From Mycobacterium sp. (GTDB lineage: Bacteria > Actinomycetota > Actinomycetes > Mycobacteriales > Mycobacteriaceae), in the NCBI GenBank assembly GCA_025965895.1, contig JAOPWC010000178.1, forward strand, positions 1-53,500: a stretch of DNA of 53,500 bases, in the 5' to 3' direction. This document shows, in pieces, positions 7,744-16,374 of the stretch. Both the position numbers and the translations under genes were made by a program. Positions within the stretch are counted from its first letter, which is position 1. Each line of letters opens with the position of its first letter. Under the pieces are notes generated by a model, which had not been told where the DNA came from, made no database searches, and worked only from the letters and a program-made list of their open reading frames with translations.

Positions 7744-9083
7744 TTCTGCACCAGCAGATCGTCCGCCGGGGCGGCTTTGCGCGGCTGTATCGGCTCGTCG
7801 GGATAGCCGATCGCGACCGCGCCAAGCGGCTCCCAGTCGGCGGGCAGGCCGAGTTCGGCGCGGGCCGGCTCGGCGGCGAAGATTGTCGAGCCGACCCAGC
7901 AGCTGCCCAGCCCGCGCACCGCGAGCGCCACCAGCAGCCCCTGCACGGCAGCGCCGACCGCCACCGTGAACATCGTGTGTTCGGCCGCGGTGCGGGCGGC
8001 GTCCAGGTAGGTGTGTGCGCCGTCGGGAACCAGGAACGGGATCACCAACTCAGGCGCGTCGTAGAGTAATTGGCCCCGCGCAACCCGCGCGTTGATTGCC
8101 TGCGGCGACGTTCCGTCTCCGGACAGGTCGGCGCGCCAAAGGTCTTTCATCCTGTCGAGCAACGCAACGCGTCGCTCCGGCGTGCGCAGCCACACGAAGC
8201 GCACCGGGCGGGTGTGGTGCGGCGCCGGCGCGGTCAGCGCGTCGGCCACCGCCTCCTCGACGAGTTCGGGCGGTACGGGCGCCCGCGCGAAGCGCCGCAC
8301 AGAGCGACGCGTCAGCAGCGCCTCCCGGCGGCCACGCGACAGCGCCTCCTCGGTGCCCAGCCAGAACAGATCCTCCTCCCCGGGCCGCAACAGGGCACGC
8401 GCGTTCGACCCGTCGTCGCGCACCGTCAGCCCCCGCACGGCAGCCACCGGTATCCCGGTCAGTTTTCCCTTGACGAGGTCCGCGGCGGCGGCGATTTCGT
8501 CAGCGACGGCGACCTCGGTGACCGACAGCTCGTTGCCGTGCACATCGCGTGCGCCGGCGTAGGAGTGCAACACCTCGAGCCCGGCCGCCCCGATCGCTGC
8601 GTCGGTCTGACCGTTGCGCCAGGCGCGGCCCATCGTGTCGGTGATCACCACCGCGACGGTCACGCCGAGGCGGTCGCGCAGCCGCATGCACAGCGTCGCG
8701 GCACTGGCATCGGGGTCGGCGGGCAGCAACGCGAGCTCTGTCGACCCGACGTTGGAGCCGTCCACGCCCGCCGCGGCCTGTACCAGCCCGAGCGTGTTCT
8801 CAGTGATCAGCGTCTTGCCCTTGCGCGCAAGCACCCGCACCGCCTCGGCGTCGATAAGCTTGCGCCGCAGCTCATCTCGCGCATCGGGATCGGCAGGCGC
8901 GGGCACCACCCGGCCTTCGCACTTGGAGACCACCTTGCTCGTGACCACGACAACGTCGCCGTCCTTCAACCAGGGCGCGGCCGTCGCGAGCGCGGCCGCC
9001 AGGTCGTCGCCGGGACGGAATTCCGGCAGGCCCGTCACGGGCAGCAGTTCGACCGCCGCCCCTGAGCCGTGGTCGGCGGTCAT
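7740..9083 (-). CDS. fbiB: Bifunctional F420 glutamyl ligase / dehydro-F420 reductase
   Basis: A 447-aa fusion. Residues about 10-245 are a CofE-like gamma-glutamyl ligase (VVVTSKVVSKCEGRVV, ITDTMGRAWRNGQTDAAIG). Residues about 250-440 are an FMN-binding nitroreductase-like domain (RRSVRRFARAPVP, GLGSCWVGS). In mycobacteria FbiB adds the poly-glutamate tail, and the C-terminal domain reduces dehydro-F420-0. The ATG overlaps the fbiA stop (ATGA). F420 made here serves enzymes such as the LLM-type protein near 41 kb. Confidence 0.95.
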   Translation of the reverse strand: MTADHGSGAAVELLPVTGLPEFRPGDDLAAALATAAPWLKDGDVVVVTSKVVSKCEGRVVPAPADPDARDELRRKLIDAEAVRVLARKGKTLITENTLGLVQAAAGVDGSNVGSTELALLPADPDASAATLCMRLRDRLGVTVAVVITDTMGRAWRNGQTDAAIGAAGLEVLHSYAGARDVHGNELSVTEVAVADEIAAAADLVKGKLTGIPVAAVRGLTVRDDGSNARALLRPGEEDLFWLGTEEALSRGRREALLTRRSVRRFARAPVPPELVEEAVADALTAPAPHHTRPVRFVWLRTPERRVALLDRMKDLWRADLSGDGTSPQAINARVARGQLLYDAPELVIPFLVPDGAHTYLDAARTAAEHTMFTVAVGAAVQGLLVALAVRGLGSCWVGSTIFAAEPARAELGLPADWEPLGAVAIGYPDEPIQPRKAAPADDLLVQK

Positions 9084-10084
9084 GACCGCGGGCCCGACGT
9101 CAGTCCGGCAAGTTCCAGACCGCTACGGACCATGGCGGCGGTGGCGTCCGGGTCGTTCATCAGCAGAGGAACCGAGCGCACGGTGACCCCGGGGATCTCG
9201 GCGTGGTCGCCCTCGTGGATCAGCCAACCGTCCAGAAGGCCCACGTCCGCCCGGGCGCCGTAGTAACCGCCGACGGCTTCCGACGTCGTCGCGATGCCGA
9301 TGACGCGAAGGCATTCATCTGCCATGCCGCGCAACGGTTTTCCCGCCACGATCGGAGAGTAGCCGATCGCCGGCGCTGATGTGGACCGCAGCGCCCCCCG
9401 GATCCCGGGAATGGCCAGGATCGCGCCGATGCTGACGACCGGGTTGGAAGGGGCGAAGAACACCACGTCCGCATCGGCGATCGCGTCGGTGACACCGGGC
9501 CCCGCGGTGGCCTTGTCGGCGCCGACGAACGCGAAGCTGTGCGTGGGTACCCGCGCCCGGTGTCGCACCCACCACTCCTGAAAGTGGATCGCACGCTGCG
9601 CACCGTCGCCCGGATCGGTGATGACGACGTGGGTTTCGCTTCGGTCGTCGCTGGCGGGCAGCAGCCGGGCGCCCGGTGACCATCGCGCGCACAGCGCCTG
9701 CGTGACTTGTGACAGCGGATAGCCCGCGCGCAGCATCTGGCTGCGTATCAGGTGCGTCGCCAGATCCCGATCGCCAAGACCGAACCAGTCCGGTTGCGCC
9801 TTGTACTTGGCCAATTCCTCCATGGCGTGCCAGGTTTCGTCGCGGTGCCCCCAGCCTCGCCCGGGATCGATCCCGGCGCCCAGGGTGTACATGCAGGTGT
9901 CGAGGTCCGGGCAGATCCGCACGCCGTGCATCCACGCGTCGTCGCCGATGTTGACGATCGCGGTCAGTCCGTGATCCTCGGGGTCGTCGGATGAGCCCGC
10001 GAACTGTCCCAGCCCGAGCAACTTCTGCACGCCGAGCAGGAAGCGCGCGCCCCCGACGCCGCCGACCAGAACAGTGACCTTCAC
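9080..10084 (-). CDS. fbiA: 2-phospho-L-lactate transferase-type F420 biosynthesis protein
   Basis: FbiA (CofD family) transfers a phosphoenolpyruvate- or lactate-derived phosphoryl unit onto Fo, making the precursor for FbiB. Visible signatures are KVTVLVGGVGGARFLLGVQ at the N-terminus, NIGDDAWMHG, and SNPVVSIGAIL. I chose the GTG at 10084 (334 aa) because homologues begin MKVTVL and because a TAGTGT -10-like hexamer at 10098-10093 places a transcription start on that GTG, suggesting a leaderless mRNA. A GTG at 10096 (four residues longer) is the alternative. Confidence 0.94.
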   Translation of the reverse strand: MKVTVLVGGVGGARFLLGVQKLLGLGQFAGSSDDPEDHGLTAIVNIGDDAWMHGVRICPDLDTCMYTLGAGIDPGRGWGHRDETWHAMEELAKYKAQPDWFGLGDRDLATHLIRSQMLRAGYPLSQVTQALCARWSPGARLLPASDDRSETHVVITDPGDGAQRAIHFQEWWVRHRARVPTHSFAFVGADKATAGPGVTDAIADADVVFFAPSNPVVSIGAILAIPGIRGALRSTSAPAIGYSPIVAGKPLRGMADECLRVIGIATTSEAVGGYYGARADVGLLDGWLIHEGDHAEIPGVTVRSVPLLMNDPDATAAMVRSGLELAGLTSGPRS

Positions 10085-10092
10085 ACCGACCG

Positions 10093-10098
10093 ACACTA
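10093..10098 (-). promoter_or_regulatory. Candidate -10 element of fbiA (leaderless)
   Basis: On the minus strand TAGTGT fits the mycobacterial TANNNT -10. It ends 8 nt before the GTG at 10084, so transcription would start at or very near the start codon. A related arrangement (CAGTGT then GTG) is found at tetR near 21049. Confidence 0.4.
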
Positions 10099-10124
10099 AG
10101 CCTTCGGCCTGATGAGGGCTTAGT
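10095..10124. repeat. Inverted repeat at the fbiA promoter
   Basis: ACTAAGCC (10095-10102) and GGCTTAGT (10117-10124) are perfect 8-bp inverted arms with a 14-nt spacer. The repeat overlaps the candidate -10 of fbiA and is placed like an operator. The intergenic space to whiB2 (10097-10373) is AT-richer than its surroundings. Confidence 0.45.
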
Positions 10125-10373
10125 CCGGTGCGCCATACGACACGCCGCGACGGCGGCGCGCCGAAATTGTCATCACGAAATGGTATGAATTCTCATTCCA
10201 GCGCTTGACCGGGGCAGCTAACACGTGTGTAATCACATCAGTGTCATTCCCGGTTCGCTCTCCGTTCTTGGTGTCGCAGACCGAGATTCGATCACTTGTT
10301 CGAATTTGGTTTGATTTGAATAGTGGACGGCATTCCACGACAACATCTGCGATGACCAGGTTAGGAGGCGGAA

Positions 10374-10724
10374 ATGTCCTTTTGGAGCGCGATGGACAGC
10401 ACACCGCACACCAATACCGGCGCGACGGCGGGAACGGCAAAGCATGCCCATTTGAGTTTGGTGCCGGATGGTTTCGCGAGTTTTGCACTCGCGTCGCCGG
10501 CTCCCGACGATCAGTGGCAGGAGCGCGCGTTGTGCGCCCAGACGGATCCGGAGGCGTTCTTCCCCGAGAAGGGCGGCTCCACCCGCGAGGCTAAGCGCAT
10601 CTGCCTCGGGTGCGAGGTACGCGACGCGTGCCTGGAATACGCCCTGGCACACGACGAGCGCTTCGGCATCTGGGGAGGCCTCTCCGAGCGGGAGCGTCGC
10701 CGCCTCAAGCGCGGGATCGGATAG
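10374..10724 (+). CDS. whiB2: WhiB-family regulator WhiB2 (WhmD)
   Basis: A 116-aa Fe-S cluster regulator. The four cluster cysteines are C54, C77, C80 and C86 (LCAQTD..., CLGCEVRDAC), followed by the WhiB beta-turn GIWGGLSERERRRLKR. WhiB2/WhmD is an essential septation and cell-division regulator in mycobacteria. The ATG follows a strong TAGGAGG 7 nt upstream. A long leader region of about 277 bp separates it from divergent fbiA, consistent with complex control. Confidence 0.95.
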   Translation: MSFWSAMDSTPHTNTGATAGTAKHAHLSLVPDGFASFALASPAPDDQWQERALCAQTDPEAFFPEKGGSTREAKRICLGCEVRDACLEYALAHDERFGIWGGLSERERRRLKRGIG

Positions 10725-10733
10725 CCGCGGCTC

Positions 10734-11189
10734 TCAATCGTCGTCGATCGAAGGGTCGATGACCGAGGGTTCGACGCCCAAATACGTGGCCACCTGAGCC
10801 ACGAGCAATTCATGCAGCAATTCCGCCAATTCCTCAATGTCCTTCGCGCGCCGCTCGATCGGCTTGCGAAACAACACGATTCGTGCCCGCGTCGCATTGC
10901 CGCGGACGTCGACGCCGGCCGGGATCAGCCGGGCCAGCGCGATCGGCCCGTCGGCCACCACCTCCGGCGGCCACTGCACACTGTCGGGGTCCTTCGGCGC
11001 GATGCGGGGGATTTCGTCCACTGCGACGTCGAGTCCGGCGACCCGGTCCTGCCAGCGCTGTTCGATCGGCTCGTACGCCTCCAGCACCGCCATGTCGAAC
11101 CGCTCGGCGCGCGTGCGCCAGCCGGGCACCGAGGGCGGCAGCAGAGGCCCGCGCATTTCCCGCCGACGGGCACTGCGTGAACCGGCCAC
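10734..11189 (-). CDS. Zincin-like metallopeptidase-family protein (degenerate)
   Basis: A 151-aa protein conserved next to whiB2 in mycobacteria (Rv3259 type). It begins with a basic segment, then RGPLLPPSVPGW and AVLEAYEPIEQRWQDRV. The region that in zincin-like peptidases carries HExxH reads LLHELLVAQVATYLGVEP, so the HE pair is kept but the second His is Val. Peptidase activity is therefore uncertain. I chose the GTG at 11189, where homology begins. It is convergent with whiB2 and divergent from the DUF3499 gene. Confidence 0.8.
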   Translation of the reverse strand: MAGSRSARRREMRGPLLPPSVPGWRTRAERFDMAVLEAYEPIEQRWQDRVAGLDVAVDEIPRIAPKDPDSVQWPPEVVADGPIALARLIPAGVDVRGNATRARIVLFRKPIERRAKDIEELAELLHELLVAQVATYLGVEPSVIDPSIDDD

Positions 11190-11278
11190 CCGGGGATCGT
11201 AACGGTTGAGGATCTTCTCGGTTCGGGGCTGCGCGTGTCCGGCCCCCCGACGCGTTTGCGCACGATAGCCTCTCCGAC

Positions 11279-11704
11279 GTGAACGTTCCCCGTCGCTGCT
11301 GTCGGCCCGGGTGTCCTCACTACGGGGTCGCGACGTTGACGTTCGTCTACTCGGACTCCACGGCGGTGGTCGGACCGCTGGCCACGGCACGCGAACCGCA
11401 TTCCTGGGATCTGTGCGTGTCTCATGCCAGCCGGATCACCGCGCCGCGCGGCTGGGAACTGGTCCGCCACGCGGGTCCGTTCCCGAGCAGCCCCGACGAG
11501 GACGATCTGGTCGCGCTGGCGGACGCCGTCCGGGAAACCCGGGACGGCTTCGTGGTGGGCAGCGCAGCGCTGGACGACTTGTCGGACCCGGCCACCGGAG
11601 CGCCGGTCGGCGACCGTGGCGTGCTTGCGACGCCCGTCCATCAGCCGGCGTCGGTCGGCAGGCGCCGCGGACACCTGCGGGTCCTGCCCGATCCGCCGCA
11701 CTAG
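11279..11704 (+). CDS. DUF3499 family protein
   Basis: A 141-aa protein of an actinobacteria-restricted family (Rv3258c type). The N-terminal CCRPGCPHYGVATLTFVYSDSTAVVGPLA and a CVSH motif near residue 49 suggest a small metal site (CxxxC plus C-x2-H), but this is unproven. The GTG start at 11279 lies 89 bp from the divergent zincin-like gene. It sits just upstream of pmmA, on the same strand. Confidence 0.85.
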   Translation: MNVPRRCCRPGCPHYGVATLTFVYSDSTAVVGPLATAREPHSWDLCVSHASRITAPRGWELVRHAGPFPSSPDEDDLVALADAVRETRDGFVVGSAALDDLSDPATGAPVGDRGVLATPVHQPASVGRRRGHLRVLPDPPH

Positions 11705-11770
11705 CAGCAGGGCGAGGCGAGCCCGCAGCGGGCCCGAAACCACCTCCTGTTCGAAGGTTAGGCTTGCGGC

Positions 11771-13165
11771 ATGGCCCGGCCCCCTGCCGATGTTCACCGC
11801 GTGATCAAGGCATACGACGTACGCGGACTGGTCACCGAAGAGCTCGACGAGCAGCTGGTCAGCGAGGCGGGCGCGGCGTTCGCGCGGTTGCTCGGGGGCG
11901 AGGCCGCGGCGACCAGGCAGATTGTGATGGGCCGTGACATGAGGGACAGTTCCCCGCGTCTCGCGGCCGCCTTCGCGGCCGGCGTGACGAGTCAGGGGCT
12001 CGACGTCGTGCGCATCGGGTTGGCGTCCACCGACCAGCTGTACTTCGCATCGGGGTTCTTGGACTGCCCCGGCGCGATGTTCACCGCGAGCCACAACCCC
12101 GCCGCCTACAACGGCATCAAGCTCTGCCGCGCCGGCGCCAAGCCGGTCGGCCGCAATACCGGGCTGGAAGCGATCACCAACGAGTTGATTGCCGGGGTGC
12201 CGCGTTACGCCGGACACCCCGGCACGATCGTCGACCGGGATGTGCTGGCCGACTACGGCGACTTTTTGCGCTCGTTGGTCGATTTGTCGGACATTCGGCC
12301 GCTGCGCGTGGCCGTCGACGCGGGTAACGGGATGGCCGGGCACACCACCCCGGCGGTGCTCGGCCCGATTTCGTCGATCACCGTGGAGCCGCTGTATTTC
12401 GAACTCGACGGATCATTTCCCCACCACGAAGCCAACCCGCTCGACCCAGCCAATCTGGTTGACCTGCAGAAGTTCGTCGGCGACGCCGGCGCCGACATCG
12501 GGCTGGCCTTCGACGGCGACGCCGACCGCTGTTTCGTGGTCGACGAGCTCGGGCGTACGGTGTCGCCGTCGGCCGTGACGGCGCTGGTGGCGGCGCGCGA
12601 GCTGGAGCGCGAGATCGGCGGGGCGGTGATCCACAACCTGATCACCTCGCGCGCGGTCCCTGAGTTGGTGGTCGAGCGCGGCGGCACACCGATCCGGTCC
12701 CGCGTCGGGCACTCCTATATCAAGGAACTGATGGCACAAACCGGGGCGATCTTCGGTGGGGAGCACTCGGCGCACTACTACTTCCGCGACTTCTGGGGCG
12801 CCGACTCGGGCATGCTGGCGGCTCTGCATCTGCTCGCCGCGCTCGGCGAGCAGCAACGGCCGCTCTCGGAGCTGATGGCCGACTATCAGCGCTACGAGCT
12901 GTCGGGCGAAATCAACTTCACCGTCGACGACGCCTCCTCGTGCATCGAGGCGGTCCTGAAATCGTTCGGCACCGGGATTGTCTCCATCGACCACCTCGAC
13001 GGCGTGACGGTGGATCTGGGCAACGGCACCTGGTTCAACCTGCGCACTTCCAACACCGAGCCGCTGCTCCGGCTCAACGTCGAGGCGCGCAGCCGTCAGG
13101 ACGTAGACCGAGTCGTCGAACAGGTTGCAGCCCAGATCAATTCGCATGTCGGAGCGACGACATGA
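11771..13165 (+). CDS. pmmA: Phosphomannomutase/phosphoglucomutase
   Basis: A 464-aa alpha-D-phosphohexomutase converting mannose-6-P to mannose-1-P for GDP-mannose. The phosphoserine is S107 in TASHNPAAYNGIK, the Mg2+ loop is DGDADR at 248-253, the sugar-binding GGEHSAHYY loop follows, and the C-terminal phosphate-binding RTSNTEPLLRLNVEA closes the protein. The ATG at 11771 is preceded by a weak ribosome site. The stop overlaps the next gene (ATGA). Confidence 0.93.
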   Translation: MARPPADVHRVIKAYDVRGLVTEELDEQLVSEAGAAFARLLGGEAAATRQIVMGRDMRDSSPRLAAAFAAGVTSQGLDVVRIGLASTDQLYFASGFLDCPGAMFTASHNPAAYNGIKLCRAGAKPVGRNTGLEAITNELIAGVPRYAGHPGTIVDRDVLADYGDFLRSLVDLSDIRPLRVAVDAGNGMAGHTTPAVLGPISSITVEPLYFELDGSFPHHEANPLDPANLVDLQKFVGDAGADIGLAFDGDADRCFVVDELGRTVSPSAVTALVAARELEREIGGAVIHNLITSRAVPELVVERGGTPIRSRVGHSYIKELMAQTGAIFGGEHSAHYYFRDFWGADSGMLAALHLLAALGEQQRPLSELMADYQRYELSGEINFTVDDASSCIEAVLKSFGTGIVSIDHLDGVTVDLGNGTWFNLRTSNTEPLLRLNVEARSRQDVDRVVEQVAAQINSHVGATT

Positions 13166-14220
13166 ATGCCACCCAATCCGTGATCGACCTCGACGACGCC
13201 GAGGCCCTGATCTCCGCCGACCGCCACGGCCTGTTGCGCGCGGCGTCGACAGAGGGCGCGCACGTCCGCGCGATCGCCGCCGCGGTTGCCGAGGGCGCCC
13301 TTGAGTCGGTTGCCGGCTCGCGCCCACGAACGATGATCTGGGTGGCGGGCCGGGGCACCGCTTCGACCGCCGGCAGCATGCTGGCGGCACTGCTCGGGCC
13401 CACCGCGGGTCAGCCATTCGTGGTGGCCTCGGGTGCGCCGCCGTGGATCGGTCCACTGGACGTCCTGGTGTTGGCCGGTGACGACGCCGCCGACCCGGCG
13501 CTGATCGCCGCCGCGGCGACCGCGGTGCACCGTGGTGCACGCGTGGTGGTCGTGGCGCCGTATGAAGGCCCCCTGCGCGAGGCCACCGCGAGCCGCGCCG
13601 CTGTGCTGTCGCCTCGGCTGCCCGTGCACGATGCATTCGGGCTGTGCCGGTACCTGGCCGCCGGGCTGGCGACGGTCGAGGCGGTCGACGACGGGACGCA
13701 TGTCCACATTGGTGCGCTCGCAGACCAACTCGACGCGGAGGCGTTGCGCAGCAGCGCTTCTCGTGAGTTGTTCACGAACCCGGCCAAGGCGCTCACCGAG
13801 CGCATGATCGGACGGCGGGTCGTGCTGACCGCGGACTCGGCCGCGCCGCTGGCGCTGGCGGAGCACGGCAGCGCAATCCTTCTGCGCATCGCGGGTGAGC
13901 CTGCGGCGGCGGCCTGCCTCGCCGATGCGCTGGTCGGCTTGCGGTCGGCCGACGTCGCCGACCCCGTCGACGCACTGTTCCACGACGACGAGATCGACGG
14001 GCCGTTGCCGGAACGATTCCGGGTTTTCGCGCTTACCCTTAACGAGGAGCGGCCTGTGGTCGCGGCGAGGGTGGCCGGGCACGGTGATGTCGACCTGATC
14101 GGCGCGGAGGACATTCCGGATGCGACGTCGGTGGGCGTGGGCGGGATAGAGCAACAACTGGGGGTATTGGCGGTGCGACTGGAGATGGCGGCGGTCTACC
14201 TGCGATTGGTCCGGGGTTAG
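13162..14220 (+). CDS. SIS-domain (phosphosugar isomerase-like) protein
   Basis: A 352-aa protein with an N-terminal SIS-like fold (IWVAGRGTASTAGSMLAALLG..., DVLVLAGDDAADP, GARVVVVAPYEG) and a C-terminal phosphoglucose-isomerase-like part. Actinobacterial relatives are often named TobH-like (Rv3256c). It is coupled to pmmA by ATGA and lies 3 nt before manA, so it sits between two mannose-phosphate enzymes; a sugar-phosphate binding role is likely but not proven. Canonical isomerase residues are not obvious. Confidence 0.85.
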   Translation: MNATQSVIDLDDAEALISADRHGLLRAASTEGAHVRAIAAAVAEGALESVAGSRPRTMIWVAGRGTASTAGSMLAALLGPTAGQPFVVASGAPPWIGPLDVLVLAGDDAADPALIAAAATAVHRGARVVVVAPYEGPLREATASRAAVLSPRLPVHDAFGLCRYLAAGLATVEAVDDGTHVHIGALADQLDAEALRSSASRELFTNPAKALTERMIGRRVVLTADSAAPLALAEHGSAILLRIAGEPAAAACLADALVGLRSADVADPVDALFHDDEIDGPLPERFRVFALTLNEERPVVAARVAGHGDVDLIGAEDIPDATSVGVGGIEQQLGVLAVRLEMAAVYLRLVRG

Positions 14221-14223
14221 CGG

Positions 14224-15450
14224 GTGTATCTGTTACACGGCGCGGTGCGCACGTATGCGTGGGGATCCAGGACGGCGATCGCCGATTTCACCGGAAGACC
14301 AACGCCCACACCGCATCCCGAGGCCGAACTGTGGTTCGGTGCTCATCCGGGCGATCCTGCGTGGCTGCAGACCGAGGCGGGTGAGCGGTCGTTGCTCGAC
14401 ACGCTGGCCGCCGACCCCGAGGGTCAGTTGGGCGCACCTGTCCGAGATTGGTTCGGTGACACGCTGCCGTTTCTGGTGAAGGTGCTGGCCGCCGACGAAC
14501 CGCTGTCGCTGCAGGCGCATCCGAGCGCGCAGCAGGCGGCGGAAGGCTTCGACCGCGAGGAGCGACAGCGCATCCCGATCACCTCACCCACTCGCAACTA
14601 CCGCGATCGCAGCCACAAGCCGGAACTGCTGATCGCGCTGGAGGTGTTCGAGGCGCTCGCCGGCTTCCGCGAAGTGGCGCGCACCGTGCAACTGATGAAG
14701 GCGCTGGCGGTCTCCGACCTCGACCCGTTCGTCGAGCTGCTCAGCGGTCAGTCCGAGGCCGACGGACTGCGCGCGCTGTTCACCACCTGGATCACCGCGC
14801 CGCAGCCGCACCTCGACATGCTGGTGCCCGCTGTGCTCGATGGCGCGATTCATTACCTGCGCTCGGGTGAAACGGAATTCGCTCCAGAGGTGAAAGACGT
14901 GCTCGAATTGGGCGAGCGCTATCCCGGCGACGCCGGGGTGCTGGCCGCGCTGTTGCTCAACCGCGTGAGCCTGCGTCCCGGCGAGGCCATCTTCCTGCCG
15001 GCTGGAAACCTGCACACATATCTGCGGGGCATGGCTGTCGAGGTGATGGCCAACTCCGACAATGTGCTGCGCGGTGGGCTGACACCCAAACACGTCGACG
15101 TGGCGGAGTTGTTGCGGATACTTGACTTTCGGCCTGCGGCCGAATCGTCACTGCGCCCACAGACGGGGCGCGACGGGCCTGAGTTGGTGTACGCCACGCC
15201 CACTACCGAGTTCGCCGTGTCCTGCCTGCGCATCGACGGTGAACACCTCGGCCACGAGATCGACGCTACGATCCGCCATGAAGGCCCGCAGATTCTGCTG
15301 TGCACCGGGGGAGCGGTGCTGGTGCACGCGAAGTCGTCGTCGGTGACCCTGCAGCGCGGCCAGGCGGCGTGGGTGTCGGCCGACGACGGGCCGATCAGGT
15401 TGGTCGCCGAGCAGCCGTCCGAGTTGTTCCGGGTGAGCGTCGGGCTGTAG
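14224..15450 (+). CDS. manA: Mannose-6-phosphate isomerase, class I
   Basis: A 408-aa type I PMI interconverting fructose-6-P and mannose-6-P, feeding pmmA and manB. Zinc-ligand segments are visible: SLQAHPS near residue 97, HKPELLIALEVFEAL near 137, and the GNLHTYLRGMAVEVMANSDN signature near 260-280. The GTG start is 3 nt after the SIS gene stop. The CDF transporter follows with a 3-nt gap, so pmmA-SIS-manA-CDF read as one operon. Confidence 0.94.
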   Translation: MYLLHGAVRTYAWGSRTAIADFTGRPTPTPHPEAELWFGAHPGDPAWLQTEAGERSLLDTLAADPEGQLGAPVRDWFGDTLPFLVKVLAADEPLSLQAHPSAQQAAEGFDREERQRIPITSPTRNYRDRSHKPELLIALEVFEALAGFREVARTVQLMKALAVSDLDPFVELLSGQSEADGLRALFTTWITAPQPHLDMLVPAVLDGAIHYLRSGETEFAPEVKDVLELGERYPGDAGVLAALLLNRVSLRPGEAIFLPAGNLHTYLRGMAVEVMANSDNVLRGGLTPKHVDVAELLRILDFRPAAESSLRPQTGRDGPELVYATPTTEFAVSCLRIDGEHLGHEIDATIRHEGPQILLCTGGAVLVHAKSSSVTLQRGQAAWVSADDGPIRLVAEQPSELFRVSVGL

Positions 15451-15453
15451 CCG

Positions 15454-16374
15454 ATGTCCGCAGGTGGTAGCACCAGGGCGATAGTCGCCGCACTGGCGGC
15501 CAATGCCGGCATCGCGCTGGCGAAGTTTGTCGGCTTCCTGATCACCGGAAGCTCATCGATGCTGGCGGAAACAGTGCACTCGGTGGCCGACACGTCGAAT
15601 CAGGGGCTGCTGCTGTTCGGTCAGCGCGAGGCGCGCAAGGAACCCGATCCGCTGCACCCATTCGGCTACGGGCGCAGCCGGTATTTCTACTCGTTCGTCG
15701 TCGCGCTGGTGCTGTTCTCGGTCGGCTCGGTGTTTGCGCTCTACGAGGGCTATCGCAAGATCGCCCATCCCGAGCAGCTGACCTCGCCGGTGGTGGCAAT
15801 TGTGATCCTCGTTGTCGCAATTGCTTTGGAAGCATTCAGCTTTCGCACCGCGATGGTGGAATCACGGCCGCTGAAGGGCTCCGGCAGCTGGTGGCGATTC
15901 ATCCGCAACTCACGCAATCCCGAACTGCCTGTGGTGCTGTTGGAGGACTCCGGCGCGTTGATCGGCCTGATGCTGGCACTCGTCGGTGTCGGGCTCTCCG
16001 TGCTGACCGACAACGCCGTCTGGGACGGCATCGGCACCGCGGGCATCGGCCTGCTGCTCGGCGTGATCGCGGTGATCCTGATGGTCGAGATGCACAGCCT
16101 GTTGATCGGCGAGGGCGCGACGGCCGAGCAACTGCGGGCTATCGAAGCGGCGCTGGACAGTACGCCGCACGTCGACCGGGTGATTCACCTTCGCACCCAG
16201 TATCTCGGGCCCGAGGAGATGTTGGTCGGCGCCAAGATCGCGGTGGCACCGGACTGCGACTTGGCCACCGTCGCAAGGGTCATCGACGAGGCGGAGGCGC
16301 GGATCCGCGCCGCGGTGCCGGCGGCGCGCGTGATCTACCTGGAGCCGGACCTCGACCGGGCGCTGACCAAGTAG
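15454..16374 (+). CDS. Cation diffusion facilitator (CDF) efflux protein
   Basis: A 306-aa inner-membrane CDF transporter with about six hydrophobic helices (the first near residues 8-33) and a C-terminal cytoplasmic domain (EQLRAIEAALDSTPHVDRVIHLRTQ). Metal-site residues in ETVHSVADTSNQ (helix II) and LLEDSGALIG (helix V) are present, HxxxD/ExxxD type. The likely substrate is Zn2+, Mn2+ or Fe2+; it cannot be specified. Its 3' end overlaps the convergent monooxygenase by 40 bp. Confidence 0.9.
   Translation: MSAGGSTRAIVAALAANAGIALAKFVGFLITGSSSMLAETVHSVADTSNQGLLLFGQREARKEPDPLHPFGYGRSRYFYSFVVALVLFSVGSVFALYEGYRKIAHPEQLTSPVVAIVILVVAIALEAFSFRTAMVESRPLKGSGSWWRFIRNSRNPELPVVLLEDSGALIGLMLALVGVGLSVLTDNAVWDGIGTAGIGLLLGVIAVILMVEMHSLLIGEGATAEQLRAIEAALDSTPHVDRVIHLRTQYLGPEEMLVGAKIAVAPDCDLATVARVIDEAEARIRAAVPAARVIYLEPDLDRALTK

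Noticed and set aside
10218..10235. CRP-like GTG...CAC site between fbiA and whiB2
   Set aside because: The spacing between GTG and CAC is 6 nt rather than the 8 nt of CRP sites.
12413..13636. 407-codon minus-strand frame across pmmA and the SIS gene
   Set aside because: It lies opposite clear genes and is Arg/Pro-rich without any family resemblance.
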